Positions 15,617-24,586 of a DNA stretch of 64,000 bases are shown here, one piece after another. The stretch spans positions 868,001-932,000 of the forward strand of contig NZ_JABVZR010000001.1 of NCBI RefSeq assembly GCF_017163935.1, written 5' to 3'. The notes beneath the pieces were generated by a model, which did not search any database, was not told the DNA's origin, and worked only from the letters and a program-made list of their open reading frames with translations. The stretch is from Novosphingobium terrae. GTDB lineage: Bacteria > Pseudomonadota > Alphaproteobacteria > Sphingomonadales > Sphingomonadaceae. The number at the start of each line of letters is the position of its first letter. The stretch's first letter is position 1. The position numbers were made by a program, and so were the translations under genes.

Positions 15617-16897
15617 ATGGCTCTGGGACCGGATGGCAAGCCGTACAAGACACGCGCCGATGTGCATATGGCGGGGGAATCGCCCGCCCGCGCCTTCGCC
15701 CGCCGCCGTGAAGCGCTCACCCTCAAGAAGGAAATTCTCAAGGGGGGAGGTCGTAAACAGGAAGCCGGGCCAAGCCTGCTGGCCGAACTGGCGCCCAACA
15801 TCCCCGTCACCAGTCTGGAAAAGACCAACAAGCTGGCCTGGATCCTGACCTATCTGGCCCATCGCTTCGGCCCGCGCGAAAAGCTGCGCAGCTATGCCGG
15901 CACCGGGCAGAGCGGCATCCATAGGATGGCCGACACCGGCACGGTGGCGCTGTATGGCGATTGGGCCAGCGGCACTCTGGCCGCCGCGCAAGTCGCCACG
16001 CGCATCCGCGAGCACAGTCCCGAACACACCATCCATATGGGCGACATCTATTTCGTGGGTGATGAGGATGAAGCCCGCGAAAACTTTCTGGGCGAGGAGG
16101 TTGCGGGCAGCCCATGGCAGGCGGTGGCTTTCCCGCGTGGCAGCCAGCGCTCTTTCGCGCTCAATGGCAACCATGAGATGTATGCGCGCGGGCGCGGCTA
16201 TTTCCGCCGCGTCCTGCCCGCGCTGGATCAGCAGGCCAGCTTCTTCGCGCTGGAGAACGAGCACTGGCGCATCATCGGGCTGGACAGCGGCTATCACTCG
16301 ATCACCTGGCCCTTCCGGGAGCTGCTGTTCCGGCCCGACTGTCATCTGCCCGATGCCGTGGTGGACTGGCTGAAGGAGATCGTCACCACGCCCCGCCGTG
16401 AGGACATGGGCTCCGGCGACGCGAAGGACCCGCGCGGCACGATCATCCTCACCCATCACCAGCCTTTCTCCTTCTATGAGCCCGGCTTTCCCCGGCTGAT
16501 GGAGCAGATCGGCGCCGTGCTGGGCGGACCGGTGCTATGGTTCTGGGGGCATGAGCACTGGATGTCGGTCTATGCGCCCGTCGAGCGCGCCGGGCTGGAA
16601 ATCCACGGGCGCTGCATCGGCCATGGCGGCATGCCCTGCGAGCCACCGGGCACCAAGCGCGATCCGTCCTATCCCATCCTGCTGGAGGATCACCGCATTC
16701 TCGATACGGGGGCTCAGGTGGTGCTGTGGCCCAATGGCTATGCCATGCTGGGGTTCGATGGGCCTGATCTGCGCGTCGATTACCGCGATGTGGCAGGCAC
16801 GCTGGTTGCCCATGAGGCCTGGACAGTGCGTGACGGCACAATCGTTATGGCAGAGGCGCCTGTCGCCGATGTTGAAGGTGTCGGGCCGCCTCTCTGA
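15617..16897 (+). CDS. Metallophosphoesterase family protein
   Basis: The 426-residue product has the calcineurin-like phosphoesterase motifs in order: 'VALYGDWASGT' (a variant of the first D-x-H block, with no His), 'HTIHMGDIYFVGDEDEA' (GD..D), 'FALNGNHEMYARG' (GNHE), 'TIILTHHQPFSFY' and 'LWFWGHEHWMSV' (GHxH). These build the two-metal centre. About 110 N-terminal residues precede the domain and show no signal peptide. The substrate is not evident. The ATG at 15617 was chosen because the upstream extension overlaps the promoter region of the divergent lipoprotein gene and has atypical composition. Confidence 0.88.
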   Translation: MALGPDGKPYKTRADVHMAGESPARAFARRREALTLKKEILKGGGRKQEAGPSLLAELAPNIPVTSLEKTNKLAWILTYLAHRFGPREKLRSYAGTGQSGIHRMADTGTVALYGDWASGTLAAAQVATRIREHSPEHTIHMGDIYFVGDEDEARENFLGEEVAGSPWQAVAFPRGSQRSFALNGNHEMYARGRGYFRRVLPALDQQASFFALENEHWRIIGLDSGYHSITWPFRELLFRPDCHLPDAVVDWLKEIVTTPRREDMGSGDAKDPRGTIILTHHQPFSFYEPGFPRLMEQIGAVLGGPVLWFWGHEHWMSVYAPVERAGLEIHGRCIGHGGMPCEPPGTKRDPSYPILLEDHRILDTGAQVVLWPNGYAMLGFDGPDLRVDYRDVAGTLVAHEAWTVRDGTIVMAEAPVADVEGVGPPL

Positions 16898-17121
16898 CGG
16901 AGTTTGGCGTGAGGCTGGATAGGGCAGCACGCCGTTCTGCTCCATACCACAGCTGCACGGGCTCGTGTCGCTGACGGGGCTTTTGTTAACGTTTTGGGCC
17001 CTGATCTAGGGGTGATGGGTGATGTTCATGATTCTGTAGCCATAAAATATCTATAGTATGGCTGCTTTATAAGAACTATGCACCAATACCTGCGCCGTGT
17101 TTACCTTGTTGCTTACCATGC

Positions 17122-19098
17122 ATGGTGGAGCCGGATTTACGTTTCAGGCCTAGCTTCGTCCAATCCCTTCTTGCATCTTTCGGGAAGCTGGGCGTGCTGC
17201 TTATTCAGAACAAAATCCTCGGAATGATTGCCAATGGCGAGCCGCTGGATCAGACGGCGCGCCAGCTGTGCCTCAATCTGGAGCAATTGCTGCCCGGCGT
17301 GGCCTGCTCCATCCTGACGGTGGATCGCGGCGGCTTGATGCATCCGCTGGCCGCGCCCAGCCTGCCTTGCACCTACAGCGCCGCGCTGGAAGGGCTGATG
17401 ATCGGGCCGGAGGTCGGCTCCTGCGGCACGGCGGCCTATCGCCGCGCGCCGGTGGTGATCGAGGATATCGAGGGCGATCCGCGTTTCTCCCGCTTCTATC
17501 CCCTTCTCGAACGACCTCATTTGCGCGCCTGCTGGTCCTTCCCGGTGATGGACGCGATGGGGCAGGTGATGGCGGTGCTGGCGATCTACTCGCATGAGCA
17601 GCGCGGCCCTTCGCAAAAGGAGCGCGATCTGGCGCAGGGCTGCGCCGATCTGTGCGGCACGGCGCTGCGCCGTCAGGAGCGCGTGATCGACCGCGAAAGG
17701 CGCGCCACCATCGATGCGCTGACCGGCTTGCCCAACCGGCAGGCCTTCAGCACGGCTCTTACCAACATCGCCTGCGAGGAGCCGGGATCATGGGCGCTCT
17801 TCGTCCTCGATCTCGACAATCTCAAGGTGGTGAACGACACTTTTGGCCATCTGGCGGGGGACGATCTGATCCGTGCGGCGGCGCGCCGCCTCTCTCAGGC
17901 GATGGCGCCCGATGTCGCCTTCCGGCTGGGGGGCGATGAATTCGCGGTGATCATCCAGTCGGCCAGCCAGCTTGCCGATCTTGACGCCGCGGCGGCCAAT
18001 ATCTTTCGCCTGCTCGATTCCCCGGCGGTCTGCGATGGCCATTCGGTGGTCCCTCAGGCCACGATTGGCGGTGCGGTGCTCAGCCATGATCAGGCCACGG
18101 CCATTGCGGTGAATGAGGCGGCCGATTTCGCGCTCTACCACGCCAAGGAAACCGGGCGCGGCGGCTTTGTGCGCTATTGGCCCGGCATCGGCACCCGCAT
18201 CACCCTGCGCCGCGATGCCATCCGCGATGTGGCCGAAGCCTTGGCCGAGGAGAGGATCGAGGCTTTTTACCAGCCCATCGTGCGCCTCGACACCGGCAAG
18301 ATCATCGGGCTGGAGGCTCTGTGCCGCATGCGCGCCGCCGATGGCAGCATGATCGATGCGCGCCATTTTCAGGATGCCACCGCCGACGCCCATGTCGCTG
18401 CCGAAATGACCCGCCAGATGGTCGATGCGGTGGCGCGTGACATGGTCTACTGGCGCGATCTGGGCCTGTCGCTGCAGCATGTGGGGGTCAATGTTTCCAC
18501 CGCCGATTTCTACACCGGCAGCCTCGCCGCCAAGCTGACCGAGGCTTTCGAGCGCACCGGCGCCCCGCTCGACCGGCTGGTGCTGGAGGTGACCGAGGAC
18601 GTCTATCTGGGCCGCCGCGATCAGGTGGTGCCGCGTGAGATTGCGGCGCTGCGGGCGGCGGGCGTGAAGGTGGCGCTTGACGATTTCGGCACGGGCTATG
18701 CTTCGCTGACGCATCTGCTGCATGTGCCGGTGGACATCATCAAGATCGATCAGGCCTTCGTCGCGCGGCTGCGCCCCGGCGATCCCAGCCAGATCATCGT
18801 TGACGGGCTGATCGACATTGTGCGCCGCCTCGGCATGGAGGTGATCGCCGAGGGGATCGAGACCTCGGCGCAGGCGCGCCAGCTCTGGACGATGGGCTGC
18901 AAGTTCGGGCAGGGCTTCGCCTATTCGCGCGCCATCGACCGTGAGGCCATCGTCACCCTGCTGCGCAACCATGCCGAGGAGAATGATGTCACGGGGCTGC
19001 ATCCCTCGCGCCATTGCGATGTGCTGTCGGGTCAGCCGCGCACGGGCCTGCCGATCCAGCCGGTGGAGGTCACGCCGCAGCGCGTCGTGTCGTTCTGA
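17122..19098 (+). CDS. GAF-GGDEF-EAL cyclic-di-GMP turnover protein
   Basis: The 658-residue cytoplasmic protein has a GAF sensor (about residues 25-185), a GGDEF domain (about 195-350) with the intact motif 'FRLGGDEFAVI', and an EAL domain (about 370-620) with 'FYQPIVRL', 'GLEALCRM', 'DDFGTGYASL', 'IIKID' and 'AEGIET'. Both catalytic signatures look intact, so it may be bifunctional, making and breaking cyclic di-GMP. The inhibitory I-site RxxD before GGDEF is not complete: the Asp is present in 'MAPDVAFRL' but the Arg position is Met. There is no membrane segment, so a GAF ligand would be cytoplasmic. The ATG at 17122 lacks a strong ribosome binding site. Confidence 0.93.
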   Translation: MVEPDLRFRPSFVQSLLASFGKLGVLLIQNKILGMIANGEPLDQTARQLCLNLEQLLPGVACSILTVDRGGLMHPLAAPSLPCTYSAALEGLMIGPEVGSCGTAAYRRAPVVIEDIEGDPRFSRFYPLLERPHLRACWSFPVMDAMGQVMAVLAIYSHEQRGPSQKERDLAQGCADLCGTALRRQERVIDRERRATIDALTGLPNRQAFSTALTNIACEEPGSWALFVLDLDNLKVVNDTFGHLAGDDLIRAAARRLSQAMAPDVAFRLGGDEFAVIIQSASQLADLDAAAANIFRLLDSPAVCDGHSVVPQATIGGAVLSHDQATAIAVNEAADFALYHAKETGRGGFVRYWPGIGTRITLRRDAIRDVAEALAEERIEAFYQPIVRLDTGKIIGLEALCRMRAADGSMIDARHFQDATADAHVAAEMTRQMVDAVARDMVYWRDLGLSLQHVGVNVSTADFYTGSLAAKLTEAFERTGAPLDRLVLEVTEDVYLGRRDQVVPREIAALRAAGVKVALDDFGTGYASLTHLLHVPVDIIKIDQAFVARLRPGDPSQIIVDGLIDIVRRLGMEVIAEGIETSAQARQLWTMGCKFGQGFAYSRAIDREAIVTLLRNHAEENDVTGLHPSRHCDVLSGQPRTGLPIQPVEVTPQRVVSF

Positions 19099-19106
19099 AC
19101 GGACAA

Positions 19107-19135
19107 CGCCACCAGTCTTGTGAAGACCGGTGGCG
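19107..19135. terminator. Bidirectional hairpin between converging genes
   Basis: CGCCACCAGTCTT pairs with AAGACCGGTGGCG (one wobble) around a 3-nt loop, between the stops at 19098 and 19157. No long T-run is present. Confidence 0.6.
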
Positions 19136-19156
19136 CCGCGCTGTTCAACGTTACGA

Positions 19157-20506
19157 TCAGGCCAGAGCTTTATCTTTGGCCGGGGCGGGCTCCGCCGCAT
19201 GGGGCCAGGGCAGGCCATAGCGTTCACGCACGGTTTCATCCGGCGTGTAAGCCTTGGGGTAGATGCCGCGGTCCTGCAGAATGGGGACCACCTTCTCCAC
19301 GAATTCCTCGATATCGTCGGGCGCGCGGGGCGGCTGGAAGGTGTAGCCATCGACCGTGCCATCGGCCCAGAGGTCGATGATCTGATCGGCCACCTCTTCC
19401 GCCGTGCCCAGCACCAGCCGGTGATTGCCCGCCGAGCGCCGCACGGCCTGTCGCGCGGTGAGCTTTTCATGGCGCAGCAGTTCGACAAGGCCTTGCGTAA
19501 AGCCCACCGCCATCACGCGGTTCTGATCGGGGATGAAATCCTCGGCGTTGAGCACCTTGTCCGGATCGAAGCCCTGCGGATCGATGCCATGCTCGCGGAT
19601 GAATTGCGCGATCAGCGCGTCTTCCGACCCGGCGCCGGAAAACAGCTCATGCTTGCGCAGCGCCTCCTCGCGCGTCTCGCCGATGATCGCCACAAGGCCG
19701 GGCACCAGACGGATGGTCGAGGGATCGCGGCCATGGACCAGCGCGCGCTCATTGACCTTGCGGCGGAACTCCTGACCCGCGCCGCGTGAGAGAATGTTGC
19801 AATAGATAATCTCGCCATGCTGCGCGGCCAGATCGATGCCCAGATCCGACCCTCCGGCCTGAGCGATCACCGGCTGGCCCTGCGGGCTGACCGGCACATT
19901 GATCGCGCCCTTCACCGAGAAATGATCGCCCTTGTGGTTGGCGGGCTGCACCTCGGCCTCCGGGTCCCAGAACTGGCCTTTGGGCAGGGGGCGGGCGCGC
20001 TTGGGGTCCCAGCTGCGCCACAGCTTCTTGGCCACGGTCACGAATTCGGAAGCGCGCGGATAGCGTACCTGACGCGGGGGCAGGGGATCGTCGCCGAAAT
20101 TGGCGGCCACCTCGGGCACGAAGTTGGAGACCATGTTGACCACCAGCCGCCCGCCCGACAGCACATCGAGCGCCTGTGTGCGCCGCGCCAGATTGAAGGG
20201 CGAATTGTAGGTGGAGGACATGGTGGCGACGAGGCCGATATCCGGCACCTGACCCGCCAGCCATGTCAGCAGGATCAGCGGATCGAGTGTGTGCAGTGGC
20301 CGCCCATTGGGATCGGGGCGCAGCAGCGGCATGTCCGAATAGAACACCGCATCGAACACGCCTTTATGGGCGAGCCGCGCAAGGCGCAGATAATAGGCCG
20401 GGTCATAGATGTCATGGCGCGTGCCGGTGCGATAGGGCCAGGCATTCCCCAGATAGCCAAGCGTGTTCAGCCCGACATTGAGGTTGAGGCGGCGTTGATA
20501 AGACAT
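19157..20506 (-). CDS. DszA/NtaA-family FMN-dependent monooxygenase
   Basis: The 449-residue product belongs to the luciferase-like (LLM) class, NtaA/SnaA/DszA branch. These enzymes use reduced FMN and O2; DszA oxidatively opens dibenzothiophene sulfone. Features include 'YYLRLARLAHKGVFDAVFYSD', 'ATMSSTYNSPFNLARRTQALD', 'GGRLVVNMVSNFVPEVAANFG', 'YPRASEFVTVAKKLW', and the branch-typical 'VKGAINVPVSPQGQPVIAQAG'. Length and block order match DszA closely by eye. It is the last gene of a minus-strand set headed by an ABC importer, and homologues of DszB and DszC lie within 14 kb. A terminator-like hairpin separates it from the aldo/keto reductase upstream, so its level may differ from the importer genes. 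It needs a flavin reductase, and none is adjacent. Substrate is not proven. Confidence 0.88.
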   Translation of the reverse strand: MSYQRRLNLNVGLNTLGYLGNAWPYRTGTRHDIYDPAYYLRLARLAHKGVFDAVFYSDMPLLRPDPNGRPLHTLDPLILLTWLAGQVPDIGLVATMSSTYNSPFNLARRTQALDVLSGGRLVVNMVSNFVPEVAANFGDDPLPPRQVRYPRASEFVTVAKKLWRSWDPKRARPLPKGQFWDPEAEVQPANHKGDHFSVKGAINVPVSPQGQPVIAQAGGSDLGIDLAAQHGEIIYCNILSRGAGQEFRRKVNERALVHGRDPSTIRLVPGLVAIIGETREEALRKHELFSGAGSEDALIAQFIREHGIDPQGFDPDKVLNAEDFIPDQNRVMAVGFTQGLVELLRHEKLTARQAVRRSAGNHRLVLGTAEEVADQIIDLWADGTVDGYTFQPPRAPDDIEEFVEKVVPILQDRGIYPKAYTPDETVRERYGLPWPHAAEPAPAKDKALA

Positions 20507-20554
20507 GGATCATGCCCTTGTTTCTGAAAGGATAAGGCACCGGCAGCGCTGGTC

Positions 20555-20600
20555 TGAAAAAATGGCCGGCATCTGGCCCCGCAAGAACCGGATGCCGGCC
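20555..20600 (-). terminator. Terminator or attenuator between the aldo/keto reductase and DszA-like genes
   Basis: On the minus strand a 10-bp stem (GGCCGGCATC with GATGCCGGCC, loop of 17 nt) is followed by ATTTTTT. It lies just after the stop at 20606 and 49 bp before the next start. Confidence 0.65.
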
Positions 20601-20605
20601 AAGGC

Positions 20606-21658
20606 TCAGGCCAGTTCAGGCTGACGTGCAGAGATGGGCTGGGCCGGATTGGCGTAAGGCACGCGGCCCTCGATGGGATGGCTGGGATCGTTGAAGCCAT
20701 GCGTGGAGGCGTGGCCGGTGGTCACCAGATCATTGATGAAAGCCTCATCCGCATCGTTAAGTTTGACGTCCAGAGCCTTGATATAGCTGTCCCAATGGGC
20801 CTGCGTGCGCGGGCCGGTGATGGTCGAGGTGACCAGCTGGTTGTTGAGCACCCAGGCGATGGCAAAATGCACCGGATCGATGCCGCGATCCCGCGCATAA
20901 TCGGCAATCTTGGCCGCCAGAGCCACCGACTCCGGGCGCCATTCGGTTTCCAGAATGCGCTTGTCGGCGCGGCCCGCGCGGGTGTCGGCGGCGGGGGTCT
21001 GGTCGGGGCGGTATTTGCCGGTCAGCACGCCGCGTGCCAGCGGGCTGTAGGAGACAACGCCAAGGCCGTAGTGCCCGGCGGCGGGCAGTTGTTCGGCCTC
21101 GGCCACGCGGTTGAAGATGTTGTAGAGCGGCTGGCTGGCGATGGGCCGGTCGATGTTGAACTGATCGGCCAGATGAGCGACCTCGGCAATGCGCCAGGCG
21201 CGGAAGTTTGACACGCCAAAGTAACGCAATTTGCCCTGCTGGATCAGGTCTCCGATGGCGCGCACGGCCTCGCCCAAGGGCGCGTCGAAGATGGCGCGGT
21301 GGAAGTAGAGGATGTCGATATAGTCGGTGCCCAGACGGCGCAGGCTGTTCTCGACATTCTCGATGATCCATTTGCGCGACTGGCCGCGCTGGTTCGGGCC
21401 TTCGCCGCGCGGATTGGCGAATTTGGTGGCCAGCACCCAATGGTCGCGCTGCGCCTTGATGCCGCGCCCGACGACCTCTTCCGACGCGCCCTTGTTGTAG
21501 CCATCGGCGGTGTCGATGAAGTTGATGCCCTGTTCGCGCGCAGTGTCGATGATGCGATGCGAGGTGGCCTCATCGGTCTCGCCGCCGAACATCATCGTGC
21601 CGAGCGTGAGGGGCGAGACTTTCAGGCCGCTGCGGCCCAGATAACGATATTCAACCAT
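20606..21658 (-). CDS. Aldo/keto reductase
   Basis: The 350-residue product begins MVEYRYLGRSGLKVSPLTLGTMMFGG, the standard start of this NADPH-dependent carbonyl reductase superfamily. The catalytic tetrad is visible: Asp and Tyr in 'FIDTADGYNKGASEE', Lys in 'VLATKF', and His in 'ILYFHRAIF'. 'SNFRAWRIAEV' and 'YSPLARGVLTGKY' are family blocks. It lies 14 bp downstream of the last ABC gene on the same strand, so it is likely co-transcribed with the importer. A role on an imported or partly degraded organosulfur compound is inference. Confidence 0.9.
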   Translation of the reverse strand: MVEYRYLGRSGLKVSPLTLGTMMFGGETDEATSHRIIDTAREQGINFIDTADGYNKGASEEVVGRGIKAQRDHWVLATKFANPRGEGPNQRGQSRKWIIENVENSLRRLGTDYIDILYFHRAIFDAPLGEAVRAIGDLIQQGKLRYFGVSNFRAWRIAEVAHLADQFNIDRPIASQPLYNIFNRVAEAEQLPAAGHYGLGVVSYSPLARGVLTGKYRPDQTPAADTRAGRADKRILETEWRPESVALAAKIADYARDRGIDPVHFAIAWVLNNQLVTSTITGPRTQAHWDSYIKALDVKLNDADEAFINDLVTTGHASTHGFNDPSHPIEGRVPYANPAQPISARQPELA

Positions 21659-21672
21659 GGATTTGGCTCCAG

Positions 21673-22605
21673 TTAGGCGTGGTGACAGGCGATGGATTGC
21701 CCATCCCCGGCATCGCGCAATTCAGGTTCGTTGCTGCGGCACAGATCTGTGGCCAGCGGGCAGCGGGGGTGGAAACGGCAGCCCTGCGGAATGTCCTGCG
21801 GGCTGGGCAGATCGCCCTTGAGCGGCAGGGCGACACGGCCCTGAGCGGGATCGGGCACGCTGGCCATCAGCGCTCGGGTGTAAGGATGCAGGGGCCGGGC
21901 CCAGAGGCCGCGCGTCGGCGCGCTCTCCACGATGCGGCCCAGATACATCACCACCACGCGGTCGGTGAAATAGCGCACCACCGAAAGATCGTGCGAAATG
22001 AAGATGTAGGACAGGCCCAGATCCGCCTTCATCCGCGCCAGCAGATTGAGCGTCTGCGCCTGAATGGACAGGTCCAGCGCGGAGACCGGCTCATCGCAGA
22101 TCACCAGATCGGGTTCGAGGATCAGCGCGCGGGCGATGCCGATGCGCTGGCGCTGCCCGCCGGAGAACTCATGCGGATAGCGGTCGAGCGCATCGGTGCC
22201 GAGGCCCACGCGGCGCAGCATATCCTCGATCCGGCGGCGGCGCTCATGCAGCCCGCCGATGCCGTGAACTTTCAGCGGATCGTTCAAAATCTTGCCGATG
22301 GTGTGGCGCGGATTGAGCGAGGCGAAGGGGTCCTGAAACACCATTTGCGCGCGGCGGCGATAAGGCGACAGTTTGCCGACGGGCAGGGCAGTGATGTCTT
22401 CGCCATCGAAGGCGATGGCGCCCTGCGTGGGCTCGACAAGGCGCAGGATGGTTTTGCCCAGCGTGGATTTTCCGCAGCCGGATTCGCCCACGATGCCAAG
22501 CGTTTCGCCCGCCTCAACCTCCAGCGAGACGCCATCGAGCGCGCGCAACGCGCCATCGGGCAGGCGGAAATGGGTGGAGAGATCGGTGATGGAAAGCAAT
22601 GCCAC
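21673..22605 (-). CDS. Peptide/nickel-type ABC importer ATPase (DppF/OppF-like)
   Basis: The 310-residue ATPase has Walker A 'GESGCGKST', Q-loop '[13 protein letters not shown]', signature '[15 protein letters not shown]', Walker B '[12 protein letters not shown]', and the C-terminal oligopeptide-family extension with '[11 protein letters not shown]' (Cys-rich). The start is the GTG at 22605, overlapping nothing and 5 bp after the previous gene's stop, with 'agga' 9 bp upstream. The open frame extends to 22929, but that would overlap the partner gene in another frame. It works with the ATPase at 22611 and the two permeases. Confidence 0.92.
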   Translation of the reverse strand: MALLSITDLSTHFRLPDGALRALDGVSLEVEAGETLGIVGESGCGKSTLGKTILRLVEPTQGAIAFDGEDITALPVGKLSPYRRRAQMVFQDPFASLNPRHTIGKILNDPLKVHGIGGLHERRRRIEDMLRRVGLGTDALDRYPHEFSGGQRQRIGIARALILEPDLVICDEPVSALDLSIQAQTLNLLARMKADLGLSYIFISHDLSVVRYFTDRVVVMYLGRIVESAPTRGLWARPLHPYTRALMASVPDPAQGRVALPLKGDLPSPQDIPQGCRFHPRCPLATDLCRSNEPELRDAGDGQSIACHHA

Positions 22606-22610
22606 GGGGC

Positions 22611-23621
22611 TTAATCCTGATGAGCCAGCGGGCAGGCGACCTTGCGCCCTTGGTCGAGAATACGCAGCGAAGGCACAGCAGCGCTGCAAGCCGCCACGGC
22701 CTGAGGGCAACGCGGCGCAAAGGCGCAGCCATCCTGTCCTGCCGCGGAAGCGATCGAGCCGGGGATCTCCGCCAGCGGCCCTTGCGTGTAATGCTGCGCA
22801 TCCTCCAGCCGGGGCGAGGCGCGCAGCAGCCCCTGCGTATAGGGATGCAGCGGCAGGGCGAAGAGCGCGGAAGGGTCGCCTTCCTCCACCTTGCGCCCGG
22901 CATACATCACCGCCACGCGGTCGGCCCATTGGCCCACCACGCCCAGATCATGGGTGATGAGCAGCACCGCCATCGAAAGGTCGCGCCGCAGCCGGTCGAG
23001 CAGTTCCAGCACCTGCGCCTGAATGGTAACATCCAGCGCGGTGGTGGGTTCGTCGGCAATCAGCAGGCGCGGCCCGCAGGCCACCGCCATGGCGATCATC
23101 ACCCGCTGGCGCATCCCGCCCGAAAGCTGGTGCGGATAATCCTGAAATCGGCGTTTGGGATCGGGGATGCGGACCAGGTCGATCAGCTCCAGCGCGCGGG
23201 CCTTCGCCGCCGCGCGGGAGAGCGGTTGATGCTGGCGCAGGGCCTCCACGATTTGCCCGCCGATGGTCATCACCGGGTTCAGGCTGGTCATCGGCTCCTG
23301 AAAGATCATGCCGATCTCGCCGCCGCGCAGGGCCCGGCGCGCCGCTGGCGACAGCGTCGAAACATCGCGCCCGGCAAAGCGGATCGTGCCGCTTGCCCGC
23401 CCGCCATCGGGCAGCAGGCCCATCACCGACAGCGCGCTCATCGATTTGCCCGAGCCGGATTCGCCCACCAGCGCTAGAGTCTCGCCTTCATGCACGGTGA
23501 AGCTGATGCCGCGCACGGCATGCTTGCTGCCGAAATGAACCTGCAGATCCTGCACCTCCAGCAGCGGGGTGATGGCATGCGGGATCGGGAAAGCGGGCAG
23601 GGAGAGCGAAGGATGGCTCAT
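22611..23621 (-). CDS. Peptide/nickel-type ABC importer ATPase (DppD/OppD-like)
   Basis: The 336-residue ATPase has Walker A '[18 protein letters not shown]', Q-loop '[17 protein letters not shown]', signature '[15 protein letters not shown]', Walker B '[14 protein letters not shown]', and a C-terminal '[15 protein letters not shown]' typical of the oligopeptide family. The stop of the upstream permease overlaps its start by four bases. Together with 21673-22605, 23618-24586 and 24576-25577 it forms a complete transporter. The matching lipoprotein binding protein is divergent at 26903. Confidence 0.94.
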   Translation of the reverse strand: MSHPSLSLPAFPIPHAITPLLEVQDLQVHFGSKHAVRGISFTVHEGETLALVGESGSGKSMSALSVMGLLPDGGRASGTIRFAGRDVSTLSPAARRALRGGEIGMIFQEPMTSLNPVMTIGGQIVEALRQHQPLSRAAAKARALELIDLVRIPDPKRRFQDYPHQLSGGMRQRVMIAMAVACGPRLLIADEPTTALDVTIQAQVLELLDRLRRDLSMAVLLITHDLGVVGQWADRVAVMYAGRKVEEGDPSALFALPLHPYTQGLLRASPRLEDAQHYTQGPLAEIPGSIASAAGQDGCAFAPRCPQAVAACSAAVPSLRILDQGRKVACPLAHQD

Positions 23622-24586
23622 GCGCGGCCTCCCTTTTTGCGGGGGTTGAGCGCCTCATTCAGCGCGTCACCGATCAGATTGAGCGCCAGCACCGTCAGCA
23701 TGATCGCCAGACCGGGCAGGGCGCTGATGTACCAGGCGCTGCGCAGATATTCGCGGCCTTGGCCAATCATGCTGCCCCAACTCACCACATTGGGATCGCC
23801 AAGGCCCATAAAGGACAGTGCCGATTCCATCAGGATCGCCGAGGCCACCATCACCGAGGCCGTCACCACGATGGGCGGCAGGGCATTGGGCAGGATTTCA
23901 TGGCAGATGATGCGCGTGTGGCTGTAGCCCAGCGAGCGCGCCGCCAGCACGAAATCCTTCTCACGCAAGGATCGGAACTCGGCGCGGGCCAGACGCGCCA
24001 CGGTGGGCCATGTCACAATGGCGATGGCGGCCGAGAGTGTTCCCGCGTTGGGCTCGGTGATGGCCACCAGCACCACCAGCAGCACAAAGCTGGGGACCGT
24101 CTGGAAGATCTCGATCAGGCGGGAGATGACGGCGTCGGTCCAGCCGCCTTTGTAACCGGCCAGAGCGCCCGCCGCCACGCCCAGCACCAGCCCGAGCGCC
24201 GTGGCAGACAGCCCGATGCGCAGCGAAACCCGCGCGCCATGGGCGATGCCCGCCAGAATATCGCGCCCCAGCGAGTCGGTGCCCAGCGGATGGGCGATGC
24301 TGGCGAAGGGCCAGAGGAAAGGCTCGCCGGTGATGGCCAGCGGATCGCCGGGGAAGAGCAGCGGCGACAGCAGGGCCAGCAGCACCACGCTCGCCAGAAT
24401 GGCCGTGCCGATCAGCGCGGGGGGATGGCGGCGCAGTGTGGCCGCCAGAGCGTGGACCAGACCATTGCGGCTGGGGGCAGGAGCTGAAACATGATCCTCG
24501 GCGCGAAAGGCGGTCAGAGGCTGCGCATCCGAAGGGGCAGGGGTGTGATCGTTGCCCGGCGCGGCAAGGATGGCTTTAGGCGGCAT
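23618..24586 (-). CDS. Peptide/nickel-type ABC importer permease (DppC-like)
   Basis: The 322-residue membrane protein has a cytoplasmic N-terminus rich in Ala/Pro, six predicted helices, and the EAA-type loop 'ARAEFRSLREKDFVLAARSLG'. 'HPLGTDSLGRDILAGIAHGARVSL' is the hallmark of DppC/OppC subunits. It overlaps both neighbours, the upstream permease by 11 bp and the downstream ATPase by 4 bp. Confidence 0.93.
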   Translation of the reverse strand: MPPKAILAAPGNDHTPAPSDAQPLTAFRAEDHVSAPAPSRNGLVHALAATLRRHPPALIGTAILASVVLLALLSPLLFPGDPLAITGEPFLWPFASIAHPLGTDSLGRDILAGIAHGARVSLRIGLSATALGLVLGVAAGALAGYKGGWTDAVISRLIEIFQTVPSFVLLVVLVAITEPNAGTLSAAIAIVTWPTVARLARAEFRSLREKDFVLAARSLGYSHTRIICHEILPNALPPIVVTASVMVASAILMESALSFMGLGDPNVVSWGSMIGQGREYLRSAWYISALPGLAIMLTVLALNLIGDALNEALNPRKKGGRA

